DNA from: Spartobacteria bacterium
Lineage (GTDB): Bacteria > Verrucomicrobiota > Verrucomicrobiia > Chthoniobacterales > UBA10450
NCBI GenBank assembly: GCA_003169695.1
Contig: PNAS01000069.1
Location: 1 to 52,246, forward strand
Length of the DNA: 52,246 nucleotides
Reading direction: 5' to 3'
Positions 8,525 through 17,166 of the stretch are shown in pieces. Each line of letters opens with the position of its first letter. Within the stretch, counting starts at the first letter, position 1. The position numbers and the translations under genes are program-made. A model generated the notes under the pieces. It worked only from the letters and a program-made list of their open reading frames with translations. It searched no databases and was not told the origin of the DNA.

Positions 8525-9166
8525 TTGAACCAACAATTACTTTCTGAAATCGGCCGCACACAGCGGTTAGAAATTCTTAACACGCTCAAGCGCACCAAGG
8601 GACTTTCCGTCAACGAGCTCGTTGGGAAGATGAAGATGAGCTACATGGGCATCAAACAACATTGTCTCACTCTCGAGCGCGACGGCTATCTCGACACCTG
8701 GCGACGTCCGCAAAAAATGGGCCGCCCGGAAATGGTCTACCGCTTGACGCGCCGGACCCACGATTTGTTCCCCTGCGATAGTAACGATTTTACCCTTGAG
8801 CTGCTGAAATCGATCAAGGAAGTCTATGGCCCCAATGGTCCTGAAAAGATGCTTTTCAATGTCTTCGAGCGGAAGACGGCTGCGTTAAAGGCAAAGGTTA
8901 AAGGCGACACGGTGGTGGAGCGCGCGAAGTGGCTCGCGGCTCAGCGCGAAAAAGAAGGATTCATGTCGCAGTACGTCGGCGAAGAAAAGGAAGGCGGGCC
9001 TCAAATCCTGGAATGCCATTCGCCGATCTTAAATCTGCTCGATCAATACCCCATTATCGGCCGCCTCGAACATGATCTCGTCGCAGGAGCCCTTGGCACC
9101 GAAGTCCGGCGCGAAGAAACCCGCACTTCGGGCTTGTACGAGTGCGCGTTCTATTTCTCGATCTGA
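8525..9166 (+). CDS. Winged-helix transcriptional regulator, ArsR/SufR-like
   Basis: A 213-residue DNA-binding protein. Residues about 5-75 form a winged helix: TQRLEILNTLKR, then LSVNELVGKMKMSYMGIKQHCLTLERDGYL and a wing ending RPEMVYRLT. The C-terminal half is a sensor/dimer region with cysteines in the ECHSPI and YECAFYF segments, an arrangement like the Fe-S-binding SufR regulators. Metal or cluster binding is inference. The start is TTG 8525, giving MNQQLLSEIGRTQRLEIL, with GAAGGG about 10 bases upstream; no closer ATG preserves the first helix. It lies between the degenerate ABC ATPase and glgE, with palindromes on both sides, so it may control one or both. Confidence 0.8.
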   Translation: MNQQLLSEIGRTQRLEILNTLKRTKGLSVNELVGKMKMSYMGIKQHCLTLERDGYLDTWRRPQKMGRPEMVYRLTRRTHDLFPCDSNDFTLELLKSIKEVYGPNGPEKMLFNVFERKTAALKAKVKGDTVVERAKWLAAQREKEGFMSQYVGEEKEGGPQILECHSPILNLLDQYPIIGRLEHDLVAGALGTEVRREETRTSGLYECAFYFSI

Positions 9167-9179
9167 TTTTTCCCCACAA

Positions 9180-9197
9180 AATTCTCCGCGGAGAATT
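9180..9197. promoter_or_regulatory. 18-base perfect palindrome upstream of glgE
   Basis: AATTCTCCGCGGAGAATT reads identically on both strands and lies 40 bases before the glgE start, in the only gap between the regulator and glgE. It has no loop, so it is a poor terminator and a good candidate for a dimeric repressor's site. The neighbouring regulator is the obvious candidate binder, but its own upstream palindrome has a different sequence. Confidence 0.45.
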
Positions 9198-9237
9198 CCG
9201 CTTTCGCATCAGGCGAATTTCGGTTGATTGATGGCCC

Positions 9238-11208
9238 ATGTTACGGGCCTTTCCGACCGCGGTTATCGAGAATCTGCGACCGCTGATCGATGGCGGGCGA
9301 TATCCCGTTAAACGCGTGGTTGGGGATGATCTTGCCGTCGAGGCGGATGTTTTTAAGGACGGGCACGATGTTGTCGCGGCTGCGTTGAAGTGGCGCCTTC
9401 TCGGTGAAGCGCGCTGGCACGAAACGCCGATGATGCACCTCGACAATGACCGTTGGCGGGGCGTTTGTACGGTCTACGAAAACGCCCTTTACGAATATAC
9501 CGTTGAAGCCTGGACCGATACGTTTCGCGCCTGGCAGCATGAGTTTGCAACGAAGTTCGAGGCCGGCATCACTAACCTGCGCAGTGAAACGCTAGAAGGC
9601 GCAGCCCTACTGGACGAGGCCGCTAACCGCGCAGTCGATCCGGCCGACGCGGTTCGACTCCGAGAGCTCGCGGAGTTGATTCGGGCGGGCGAGAGCGCTG
9701 AGATCAACGAGATCGCGCATTCCGGCGAACTCGAAGTCCTCATGGCGACGTACCCCGATCGAGCCAGCGCCACGCAATACGCGCCGGCGCCCCGCGTTAT
9801 CGTGGATCGAAAAGAGGCAAGAACGGCCGCATGGTACGAATTTTTCCCCCGATCCGCGGAGGGTCGCGGCGATCGGGGCTCAACTTTTCGCGATTGTTTG
9901 CCGCGTGTCGACGATGCGAAGGCGATGGGATTCGACGTGATTTATTTTCCGCCGATCCACCCAATCGGTACGACGAATCGCAAGGGCCGAAACAACTCCG
10001 TCACTTGTGAGCCGTGGGAGCCTGGAGTGCCCTACGCCATCGGCAGTGAGTTTGGCGGGCATAAAGCGATCGAGCCTTCGTTAGGGACGTTCGAGGACTT
10101 CGAGTGGCTGGAGCGCGAGATCCGGAGCCGTGGAATGGAGATCGCGCTCGATTTCGCGATCAACTGCTCGCCCGATCATCCTTACGTGAGAGAACACCCG
10201 GAGTGGTTTTACAGGCGGCCGGACGGGACAATTAAGTACGCCGAAAATCCGCCGAAGAAGTACGAGGACATCTATCCTTTGAATTTTCGCTGCGAAAACT
10301 GGCAGGAGCTTTGGGAGGAAATGAAGAGCATCATTCTCTTCTGGGCAGATCACGGAGTGCGCACCTTCCGCGTGGATAATCCGCACACGAAACCGGTCCC
10401 TTTCTGGGAATATCTTATCTCAGGCGTGCGCACTAAGTATCCGGACGTGATTTTTCTGTCGGAGGCCTTTACCAAACCGAAGATGATGAAGGCGCTGGCC
10501 AAGGCGGGGTTCACTCAGAGCTACACCTATTTCACCTGGCGGAATACAAAAGCGGAGTTCACCGAGTATTTCACCGAACTCGCCCAGACCGAGATGCGCG
10601 AATACTTTCGCGGCAATCTTTTCACAAACACACCAGATATCTTGCCACTGCATTTGCAGGAAGAAGGCCGGCCCGCGTTTATGATCCGGTCGGTCTTGGC
10701 TGCGACGCTCTCCAGCGTCTACGGAATCTATAGCGGCTTCGAGTTATGTGAGAACGCGGCGTTGCCCGGGCGTGAGGAATATCTCGACTCCGAAAAGTAT
10801 CAGTGGAAAGAACGGGACTGGAATGCACCCGGCAATATCAAGGACTGGATCACGCGCCTGAACCGCATTCGGAAGGAGAATCGCGCGCTGCATTTGTACG
10901 ATAACCTGCGCTTCTACCGAACCGAGAACGACGCCATTCTATGCTATGGAAAGATGACGCCTGCGCGCGACAACATCATCCTGGTCGTTGTGAATCTTGA
11001 TCCGCGGCGCTCGCAGAATTCGTATGTCCACGTCCCACTGGAAGATTTTGGCGCGATGGACGTGGATGCTTATCAGGTTCACGATCTCATGAACGATATG
11101 CGCTACATATGGCGCGGCGGCGCAAACTACGTCGAATTGAATCCGGAGGTGCAGCCTGCGCACATCTTTCGCGTGCGGCGGTGGCTGACCGGGGGAAAGT
11201 TTGTTTGA
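9238..11208 (+). CDS. glgE: GlgE alpha-1,4-glucan:maltose-1-phosphate maltosyltransferase
   Basis: GlgE extends alpha-1,4-glucan by transferring maltose from alpha-maltose-1-phosphate, the final step of the trehalose-to-glycogen route in the cytosol. The 656-residue product matches the GH13_3 layout: an N-terminal domain with VYENALYEYTVEAWTD, a helical insertion, then the (beta/alpha)8 barrel opening with AAWYEFFPRS, the VIYFPPIHPIG strand and WYNCSPDHP-like INCSPDHPYV. The nucleophile is Asp380 in FRVDNPHTKP and the acid/base is Glu409 in FLSEAFTKP. A C-terminal beta domain follows. Usual partners (treS, pep2, glgB) are absent here; the MalK-like ATPase upstream hints at a maltodextrin theme. 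Confidence 0.95.
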   Translation: MLRAFPTAVIENLRPLIDGGRYPVKRVVGDDLAVEADVFKDGHDVVAAALKWRLLGEARWHETPMMHLDNDRWRGVCTVYENALYEYTVEAWTDTFRAWQHEFATKFEAGITNLRSETLEGAALLDEAANRAVDPADAVRLRELAELIRAGESAEINEIAHSGELEVLMATYPDRASATQYAPAPRVIVDRKEARTAAWYEFFPRSAEGRGDRGSTFRDCLPRVDDAKAMGFDVIYFPPIHPIGTTNRKGRNNSVTCEPWEPGVPYAIGSEFGGHKAIEPSLGTFEDFEWLEREIRSRGMEIALDFAINCSPDHPYVREHPEWFYRRPDGTIKYAENPPKKYEDIYPLNFRCENWQELWEEMKSIILFWADHGVRTFRVDNPHTKPVPFWEYLISGVRTKYPDVIFLSEAFTKPKMMKALAKAGFTQSYTYFTWRNTKAEFTEYFTELAQTEMREYFRGNLFTNTPDILPLHLQEEGRPAFMIRSVLAATLSSVYGIYSGFELCENAALPGREEYLDSEKYQWKERDWNAPGNIKDWITRLNRIRKENRALHLYDNLRFYRTENDAILCYGKMTPARDNIILVVVNLDPRRSQNSYVHVPLEDFGAMDVDAYQVHDLMNDMRYIWRGGANYVELNPEVQPAHIFRVRRWLTGGKFV

Positions 11209-11336
11209 ACGGGGGGACGCTCCGGGCGGTCTTTTGAGGCTGATGCGCTGCAGCCGCGTGGCTGGCTCCTTCGACGATAAAGGGACCGCTATTTGCATCT
11301 GTTGCCGCCGCTGCCTATCATAACAGCACTCTCGGA

Positions 11337-12101
11337 ATGAAAAATCTCTTCGCGCTGTTCGCGGGCGCAACGCCTTTTCTCGCGCAAACTCCCGCGCCAC
11401 TAGCTCCGGATTTGCCGCAGCACACCAAGTCGATCTTGGATACCATTATCGGCGCGGGGCCGGTAATGATTCCGCTTTTCGTCCTCTCGGTCTTTTCCGT
11501 GATGCTCGTGATCGTTTATCTTTTGACCATCCGGCGCGGCTCCGTGGTCTCGAGCGGATACATGGCAACGGCGGATGCGCTCTTGCGCAAACGTGATTAC
11601 CTCGGGCTGCTCGCCGTCTCGAATCGCCATGGCGAGGCGATTGCCCGGGTCGTGCAAAAAATGCTCGATTTCACGACAAAAAATCCTAGCGCTGATTTCC
11701 AGCAGGTGCGCGAGATCGCCGAAACAGAAGGGACGCGTGTGGCGTCGAGTTTGAACAATCGCGTTATCTATCTCGCGGACATCGGGATGATCGCGCCGAT
11801 GCTGGGCTTGCTGGGCACTGTGTTTGGAATCATTAAATCCTTCGGGGCGCTCGGCGCCGATCTCGGCACGCAGCGCTATGCCCAGCTCTCCAGTGGCGTC
11901 AGCCAAGCCCTTGTCAATACAGCGGCCGGCCTGGCCATCGGCATTCCGGCCATGATTTTCTACGCCTTTTTCCGCGGGCGTGTGCAGAAGATCATTTCCG
12001 AGCTGGAGTCTGCCGTGACGCATGTCCTTGCTTTGCTCTCGTTGCAGTACAACAAGCGGACGGCCGAACGCGCGCCGGTGTTGCTCGAGGATGAATTTTG
12101 A
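11337..12101 (+). CDS. ExbB/TolQ/MotA-type proton-channel subunit
   Basis: An inner-membrane subunit of an energy-coupling motor that uses proton flow to drive outer-membrane work. In 254 residues it has a leader, a first membrane span (about 40-62, IPLFVLSVFSVMLVIVYLLT), a cytoplasmic loop, and two further spans including the conserved block LADIGMIAPMLGLLGTVFGIIKSF and VNTAAGLAIGIPAMIFYAFF. These are the family's TM2 and TM3 signatures. It is followed by ExbD and a TPR protein, forming a three-gene cassette. The N-terminus has LAQTPAPLAPD after a hydrophobic run, as in verrucomicrobial homologues with an extra leader. Confidence 0.9.
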   Translation: MKNLFALFAGATPFLAQTPAPLAPDLPQHTKSILDTIIGAGPVMIPLFVLSVFSVMLVIVYLLTIRRGSVVSSGYMATADALLRKRDYLGLLAVSNRHGEAIARVVQKMLDFTTKNPSADFQQVREIAETEGTRVASSLNNRVIYLADIGMIAPMLGLLGTVFGIIKSFGALGADLGTQRYAQLSSGVSQALVNTAAGLAIGIPAMIFYAFFRGRVQKIISELESAVTHVLALLSLQYNKRTAERAPVLLEDEF

Positions 12102-12141
12102 GGCGTCAGGTTCGTCGGACCTCTGACTCCTGTTTTGTGAT

Positions 12142-12549
12142 ATGAACTTGCGAAGGCACGCGACCCCACAGCATCCGGGCATCCAGCTGGCGCCTCTCGT
12201 CGACGTCCTCCTTCTCCTCCTCATTTTCTTTCTTATGACCTGGAACGCGGCGCGCAACGAAAACGAGCTCGACGTGAAAGTGCCGAAGGCTTCTTCAGCG
12301 AAGGAAAAGAGCGCGCCGATCGGTGATGTCGTTGTGAATGTGAAAGCCGACGGCAATGTCGTTGTGAATCGGCGCACCCTTAGCCCCACCGAGCTAACGG
12401 AGATGCTGAAGAGCCTGGTGCAGCTCTACCCCGACCAGGCAGTTGTAATCCGCGGAGATGAAACCGGCGCCTACAAGAACGTGGTGGGAGTGCTCAATAT
12501 TTGCAGCGAGGCGGGCGTGACCAACGTCGCTTTCGCCACGGCAAAATGA
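12142..12549 (+). CDS. ExbD/TolR biopolymer transport protein
   Basis: The partner of the ExbB-like channel. A short cytoplasmic N-terminus (HPGIQLAPLVDV) leads into one membrane span that carries the essential Asp of the family (PLVDVLLLLLIFFLM), followed by a periplasmic domain (to residue 135) with VVNVKADGNVVVN and the VVIRGDE strand. Length is normal. It begins 40 bases after exbB and its stop overlaps the ATG of the TPR gene (ATGA), so the three products are likely made together. Confidence 0.9.
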   Translation: MNLRRHATPQHPGIQLAPLVDVLLLLLIFFLMTWNAARNENELDVKVPKASSAKEKSAPIGDVVVNVKADGNVVVNRRTLSPTELTEMLKSLVQLYPDQAVVIRGDETGAYKNVVGVLNICSEAGVTNVAFATAK

Positions 12550-15068
12550 AAACCAGGCGAGGCGTGGTTTGCCTCGTGCATGCGACGCTGATCTTTTCTG
12601 CGATTCCATCGTCACTGGCACAGCAGCGCGCCCCGGAAGTGCGCCGAGCTCAGCCCGTGGATGAACCGCCCGTCGCGAAAGCGGTTCCCTTCGATACACC
12701 GACACCCACTCCTTCGGTGCGACCGCGCCGCAGCGCGCCGCCGTCAACGCCGGAACCGAACGCACCAGCTTCAAATCCTGAGCAACCTCCGACCGAATCT
12801 CCACCTACCGAGACGGAAGTGCCGGACCGCCGACAGCTTGATTACGCCAACGCGCTTTTTTCCAGGAAACTCTATGACCTGGCAGTCCCGGAGTACGAGA
12901 AATACCTGGGTCAATATCCCGGCGCCCCCGGTCGAGCGAGCGCCTATTTTTACTTGGCGGAATGTTATCGCGCGCTCAATCGTAGCGCCGCGGCTCGAAC
13001 CAATTTTCAAAGTGTGCTCGATAATTATGCAGAAAGTGAGTTCGCCGGTCCCGCGTCTTATGGGGTAGCGGAAATTCTCTTCACCCAAAAAGATTATTCG
13101 GGGGCGCTCTCGCTTTTCCACCGCGCCGCGGCCAAATCGAAGGAATCAGCGCTTGCTCTCTCCGCCCGGTATTTCGAAGCGCGCTGTCTCGAAAACGTTG
13201 ACCGCAAAGACGAGGCGCAGAATCTTTATCAGCAAGTCGCCGAGGTAAAAAATCCGAATCCCTATCGCGACGATGCGCGTCTCGCCGCCGGTTCGATCGC
13301 GCTTGCGCACGGACGAAAGGCGGACGCGTTCAGGAATTACGAAGCGCTTGCGAATGAAACGCAGAAGCCGGCGTTGAAAGCCGAGGCGACTGTTCGCGCC
13401 GGAATGGTCGCGGTGGACCTACAACAGACGGAGAAGGGAAAATTCGACAAGGCAATGGCGGAGAAAGCACTGAGTTTGCTGCAGAAAGGCCGCTCTTTGC
13501 CGGAAGCGGGTCGCTGGCGCGTAGTGGCGGAGGTGGGGCTGCTTCGGCTGCAATATCAGTCCGGTCAGTACGAAAAAGTGCTGGCGGAATACAAACGCGG
13601 CCAGGACCAGATCCCCGAGGAAGTGCGCGCGGAAATGACGCTAATCGTCGGCAACAGTCAGCGCCAGTTGGGGCATACGAAGGAAGCGGACGACGTTTAC
13701 CGGCAAATCATCGCAAAGTATCCGGACCGGGAGGAAGCAAAAGACGCGCAGTATCAGCGGCTGATCAATTTCTACAACAGCAACGCACCGACCCTCCTGG
13801 CGGAAGTGGAGGAATACCTCAAATCGAATCCCGCTCCCGAACGCGCCGACCAGGCGAAACTGCTCAAGGCCGAACATTTTTACAAAGAACAGAAATTCGC
13901 GGAAGCGGCGCCCATTTATGCGGAGCTGCGCGCCTCGCATCTCTCGCCGAAGTTGCGCGCCGAATCTGCCTACAAACTCGGCTGGTGTTTTGTTCAGTTA
14001 AAGGACGGACCGCAGGTCATTGAGGCGTTTGGCTACTTTGTGAAGGGCTTTCCGGACAGCCCGCAGCTGCCATCCGCTCTCACGCAGCGCGCGCTTGCTT
14101 ACCAGGAAAGCAAGAACTACGACGCGGCGATTGAGGATTTGAACACGCTGCTGGCGAAGTATCCGGCCGCGAAGGAACGCGAAGCCGCGCTCCAACAAAA
14201 AGCTCTCATCCTCGGCCAACAGGATAATTCGAAAGGAATGTCGGACGCGTTCCGGCAACTGCTGAAGGAGTTCCCAAAAAGTTCGGTGGCGGCGCAGGCA
14301 AACTACTACATCGGCAAGGCCGCATTTGAGGCCAAAGATTACAAAGGAGCACTGGCGCCGCTGGGTGCTGCGCGCCAGCTGAACAAGGAGCAGTATTACA
14401 ACCTGGCCACGCTCAGGATCGTTTCCGCCTTTTTCTACCTGAAGGATCGCCCTGCGCTAACGAATGAAGTGAACGGATTCCTCGCGGCCAATTCCAGCGC
14501 GAAGGTGCCGGCGGAAATCCTCGAGTGGCTCGGAGTCGAGTACTACAATGAGAAGAATTACACAGCCGCGGAGAAATATTTCAGCGTTCTCGGACAAAGT
14601 GAGAGCCTCGGTAACGTGAAGCCGGATTTCTGGTTTTATCTCGCAGACACCGAAACGAAGCTGAAGAATTTCGCCCAGGCGGAAACCGCCTACGAAAAAT
14701 ATCTCCAGGTGGCGACCGACCCGGCCGCGAAGGCGAAAACATTGCTCGCACTCGGGGCCACGAAAATTGCTGCGCACAAACCCGATGACGCGCAGAAGAT
14801 CGCCGAGGAGATCATGAGTCTCCAGCCTGAAGGACGCGTGAATGCGGAGGCGAGACTGCTGGCTGGCGACGTCCAGGTCGAGCGCCAGCATTTCGACGAG
14901 GCAGGCAAGGCTTTCATGGGTGTCGCCTTGCTCTATGACGACCCAGCGATTACTCCTCGCGCTCTGCAAAAAGCGGCACTTGCCTACCAAAAGGCCGGAA
15001 AGAACGAGGAAGCCGATCGCGTGTCCAAACAACTCCGCGATAAGTATCCCGACTACGCGGGCGGGTAG
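12546..15068 (+). CDS. Large exported tetratricopeptide-repeat protein of the ExbB/ExbD cassette
   Basis: An 840-residue protein that begins with a signal peptide (VVCLVHATLIFSAIPSSLAQQ) and a Pro-rich linker of about 70 residues (TPTPSVRPRR and similar), then many TPR-type helical hairpins to the C-terminus, for example AVPEYEKYLGQYPGAPGRASAYFYLAECY, ALSLFHRAAAK, AIEDLNTLLAKYP and AETAYEKYLQVA. The first repeats resemble the YbgF/CpoB repeats of Tol-Pal systems. ATG 12546 overlaps the exbD stop. It is probably a periplasmic scaffold energised or positioned by the ExbB/D motor. No TonB, TolB or Pal is adjacent, so the exact machine is unknown. Confidence 0.87.
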   Translation: MKTRRGVVCLVHATLIFSAIPSSLAQQRAPEVRRAQPVDEPPVAKAVPFDTPTPTPSVRPRRSAPPSTPEPNAPASNPEQPPTESPPTETEVPDRRQLDYANALFSRKLYDLAVPEYEKYLGQYPGAPGRASAYFYLAECYRALNRSAAARTNFQSVLDNYAESEFAGPASYGVAEILFTQKDYSGALSLFHRAAAKSKESALALSARYFEARCLENVDRKDEAQNLYQQVAEVKNPNPYRDDARLAAGSIALAHGRKADAFRNYEALANETQKPALKAEATVRAGMVAVDLQQTEKGKFDKAMAEKALSLLQKGRSLPEAGRWRVVAEVGLLRLQYQSGQYEKVLAEYKRGQDQIPEEVRAEMTLIVGNSQRQLGHTKEADDVYRQIIAKYPDREEAKDAQYQRLINFYNSNAPTLLAEVEEYLKSNPAPERADQAKLLKAEHFYKEQKFAEAAPIYAELRASHLSPKLRAESAYKLGWCFVQLKDGPQVIEAFGYFVKGFPDSPQLPSALTQRALAYQESKNYDAAIEDLNTLLAKYPAAKEREAALQQKALILGQQDNSKGMSDAFRQLLKEFPKSSVAAQANYYIGKAAFEAKDYKGALAPLGAARQLNKEQYYNLATLRIVSAFFYLKDRPALTNEVNGFLAANSSAKVPAEILEWLGVEYYNEKNYTAAEKYFSVLGQSESLGNVKPDFWFYLADTETKLKNFAQAETAYEKYLQVATDPAAKAKTLLALGATKIAAHKPDDAQKIAEEIMSLQPEGRVNAEARLLAGDVQVERQHFDEAGKAFMGVALLYDDPAITPRALQKAALAYQKAGKNEEADRVSKQLRDKYPDYAGG

Positions 15069-15082
15069 TTGCCCTCTTAAAA

Positions 15083-15159
15083 CTGTAGGGCGGGGTCGCT
15101 GACCCCGCCGATAGGCGACATCACAGCATCGAGGCGGGGTCAGCGACCCCGCCCTACAG
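15083..15159. repeat. GTAGGGCG palindromic repeat, copy 1
   Basis: Two 27-base arms (15083-15109 and 15133-15159) are perfect reverse complements, separated by 23 bases. Each arm starts or ends with the GTAGGGCG/CGCCCTAC tip and contains its own small palindrome (GCGGGGTC...GACCCCGC). It lies between the TPR gene and the aquaporin gene. It could also act as a terminator for the cassette upstream. The same tips occur at 26701 and 39361. Confidence 0.85.
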
Positions 15160-15212
15160 AAGAAGACAAGCCAGGTGTTGTCATTGCGGAAACCTTTTGC
15201 TTGGATGGCGCG

Positions 15213-15884
15213 ATGGAAAAGCTTCGTCCTTGCATCGCGGAATTCATCGGCACATTCGCCCTCATTTTTGTTGGAATCGGCGCCATCAAGACGGCGGGAC
15301 ACGACGTGCTTGCGGTTGCACTTGCGCACGGCTTGACCATCGCGGCCTTCGTCTCCGCGACGATGCATATCTCCGGCGGCCATCTTAATCCGGCCGTCAC
15401 TTTCGGAGTGGTTTGCAGCGGTCACATGACCTGGGCTGCCGCGATTCGTTATTGGATCGCGCAACTATTGGGTGGCGTCTCGGCAGCATTGATCTGTCTC
15501 AGTCTTTTTGGCCGTGATGTTGTCGTAACCGGTACACCGCAGCTAGCGATCAATCTCACTCCGTGGCAGGGCATCCTGGTCGAAGCAATCCTGACGTTCT
15601 TCCTCGTTTTTGTGGTGCACGGGACCGGCGTGGATGAACGAGGTCGTCGCGTGGCGGGTTTGGCGATTGGCGCGACAATCACGTTGGATATTTTGTTTGG
15701 TGGACCGCTCACGGGAGCGGCGATGAACCCTGCGCGCGTCTTTGGTCCCGCTCTCGTCGCCGGTTTCTGGAAGGTGCATTATGTTTATTGGCTCGGACCA
15801 ATGATCGGCGGAGCGCTCGCTGGTTTCGTCTACCGGATTTTCATGGAGCGAACGCCAGCGCCTTCGAGCACTGAGCGTCCTTAA
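15213..15884 (+). CDS. Aquaporin / MIP-family channel
   Basis: A six-span channel for water or small neutral solutes. The first NPA box is in SGGHLNPAVTFG and the second in GAAMNPARVFGPAL, each on a half-helix as in the family. Total length is about 223 residues from ATG 15213 (a TTG four codons upstream is possible). The spacing and the short loops look AqpZ/TIP-like rather than GlpF-like. The C-terminal stop TAA at 15882-15884 overlaps, on the opposite strand, the stop of the truncated imuB half. This is the left breakpoint of the proposed inversion, so the last few residues could have been altered by it. Confidence 0.9.
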   Translation: MEKLRPCIAEFIGTFALIFVGIGAIKTAGHDVLAVALAHGLTIAAFVSATMHISGGHLNPAVTFGVVCSGHMTWAAAIRYWIAQLLGGVSAALICLSLFGRDVVVTGTPQLAINLTPWQGILVEAILTFFLVFVVHGTGVDERGRRVAGLAIGATITLDILFGGPLTGAAMNPARVFGPALVAGFWKVHYVYWLGPMIGGALAGFVYRIFMERTPAPSSTERP

Positions 15885-16402
15885 CCAATCGTTAGCGTTT
15901 CGATCGGAAGCGTGGCGAGAAATTCGCTCGCGTCGCCGATCTGCAGCACCGGTTTTGCCAGATGCGCGGCCAGGAAGCTTGCATCGGGCGTCGACGCAAT
16001 CCCTGCTTGCGCGACGATTTCAGCATCCGTTAACTGCGCGATCACGCGCGCCATCTCCTGAATCAGATTGTTTGTGTGGGTAAATTGGATGGTCGAAATA
16101 CCGGCACCAGTTGCTTCGACATAGGGCGCGAGCGTGCCGGCAAAGTGAAGTAGGATTTCCTGAAGCAGTTTTTCCTGGGAAGATATTCTCGTTTTCACCA
16201 CAAGCTGAAGACACCGCGCCAAACCCTGGCTCGGCGTCATTCCGCATCGCACACCGGTTTGTTCGGCTGCTGCATTGAGTTGGATGATCGCCGCCTTTTT
16301 TTCTTGATCGTCGATTAATGCCACAGGTTTTCCGCGCAACTCCGGTTGATGGCGCAAGGCGGCTTGGAGATAAAAATCCGGCAAATAAATCGTCGCAAAC
16401 AT
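15881..16402 (-). CDS. imuB: ImuB N-terminal half (split Y-family polymerase-like protein)
   Basis: ImuB is the catalytically inactive Y-family member that links DnaE2 to the beta clamp in the SOS mutasome; normal length is about 450-520 residues. Only 173 are encoded here: LPDFYLQAALRHQPEL, RGKPVALID, AAEQTGVRCGMTPSQGLARC, APYVEATGAGISTI, GIASTPDASFLAAHLAKPV and FLATLPIETL, where the frame stops at TAA. The next expected segment (an 'EIxxxLxxWGIxTLGxF' stretch) is absent here but begins the plus-strand ORF at 25694. The ATG overlaps the imuA stop (ATGA). The frame itself is undamaged, so the half-protein may be made. Activity as a separate subunit is unknown. Confidence 0.9.
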   Translation of the reverse strand: MFATIYLPDFYLQAALRHQPELRGKPVALIDDQEKKAAIIQLNAAAEQTGVRCGMTPSQGLARCLQLVVKTRISSQEKLLQEILLHFAGTLAPYVEATGAGISTIQFTHTNNLIQEMARVIAQLTDAEIVAQAGIASTPDASFLAAHLAKPVLQIGDASEFLATLPIETLTIG

Positions 16403-17124
16403 CAGCCCGCTCTCGCGATTGCCTGTCTTCCGCCCTGCGCCCGTTTCACGAGAATTTTTAAACGCGCCGTAAGGTGGTCCTGTTCCAAGTCGGCCAGTGT
16501 CCAGGCATTATCGAGCGAGAGCTTTAATTGCGCGCTGCTTATAATACTCGCGCGAGTGAGAACGAGAAAGGCGGTGGGCGCTGTCTCGACGAGGCGTTGC
16601 AGTCGATACCAATTCGTTTGCGGGATTTTTCGAAGCTCATCCGACGCATTCAGAACGAGATCGAGAACGACCAGCGGGAAATTGCCATCGCGCAGAAGGA
16701 GATCGGCGGCATTGACTGCGTCGAACGCCTTCGTGCAACGAACCCAAAGCAGGTTACGCAATCGCCGATTACCTAGTGGTGGGGGATCGAATGAATCCCG
16801 TCCATCTACCAAAGCGAGAAAATAGCCATCGCGCTGCGCGCCCTGCAAAAGAGCGTAAAGCAAGAACGCACTCCCGGCGCTCACCTGTGGGCTGCTCAAT
16901 TCAGTGATAGCGCTTTTAGGTAAGCCGCCTCCGATAGCCTTGTCGATGGCAGGCAAACCGGTCGCTAAACGGGGAGCAGGGGGGGTAAACGATTGCGGGA
17001 AACGTTCAGCGAGCAGATTGCGGAGATCGAGAATGGAGCCGGCGGGAGCCGGGCGACATAGACGGGCAGCCCGATAGGGTGACGAGTCGGGGGACGAGTC
17101 ATCAATCTTACTGCTCGCGGCCAT
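16402..17124 (-). CDS. imuA: ImuA RecA-like mutasome protein
   Basis: ImuA is the RecA/SulA-related partner of ImuB and DnaE2 in damage-induced mutagenesis. The 240-residue protein has the family segments LATGLPAIDKAIGGGLPKSAITEL, ALVDGRDSFDPPPL, LLWVRCTKAFDAVNAADLLLRDGNFPLVVLDL and IPQTNWYRLQRLVE. Where RecA has a Walker A loop this protein reads SSPQVSAGSAF, with no GKT/GKS, so ATP hydrolysis is unlikely; this may be normal for this branch. A candidate LexA box lies 29 bases upstream of its ATG, in the 41-base gap after lexA. It overlaps imuB-N by 4 bases. Confidence 0.9.
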   Translation of the reverse strand: MAASSKIDDSSPDSSPYRAARLCRPAPAGSILDLRNLLAERFPQSFTPPAPRLATGLPAIDKAIGGGLPKSAITELSSPQVSAGSAFLLYALLQGAQRDGYFLALVDGRDSFDPPPLGNRRLRNLLWVRCTKAFDAVNAADLLLRDGNFPLVVLDLVLNASDELRKIPQTNWYRLQRLVETAPTAFLVLTRASIISSAQLKLSLDNAWTLADLEQDHLTARLKILVKRAQGGRQAIARAG

Positions 17125-17152
17125 GCTTCAAAACTGGCATGGTCTCGAAATA

Positions 17153-17166
17153 TGTTCAACTGAACT
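17153..17166. promoter_or_regulatory. Candidate LexA (SOS) box upstream of imuA
   Basis: TGTTCAACTGAACT differs at one base from TGTTC-N4-GAACA, the type of LexA site I recall being described for Verrucomicrobia. It lies between the lexA stop and the imuA start, the place expected for SOS control of the imuA-imuB unit. Confidence 0.65.

Noticed and set aside
11209..11336. A regulatory RNA or terminator in the 128-base gap before exbB
   Set aside because: No stable hairpin with T-run and no conserved motif could be recognised by eye.
11400..12389. A 329-residue minus-strand frame over exbB and exbD
   Set aside because: It is the antisense shadow of two well-conserved genes and its sequence has no family features.
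14457..15464. A 335-residue minus-strand frame across the end of the TPR gene, the repeat and aquaporin
   Set aside because: It covers a palindromic repeat and the coding strands of two clear genes, so it is a shadow.
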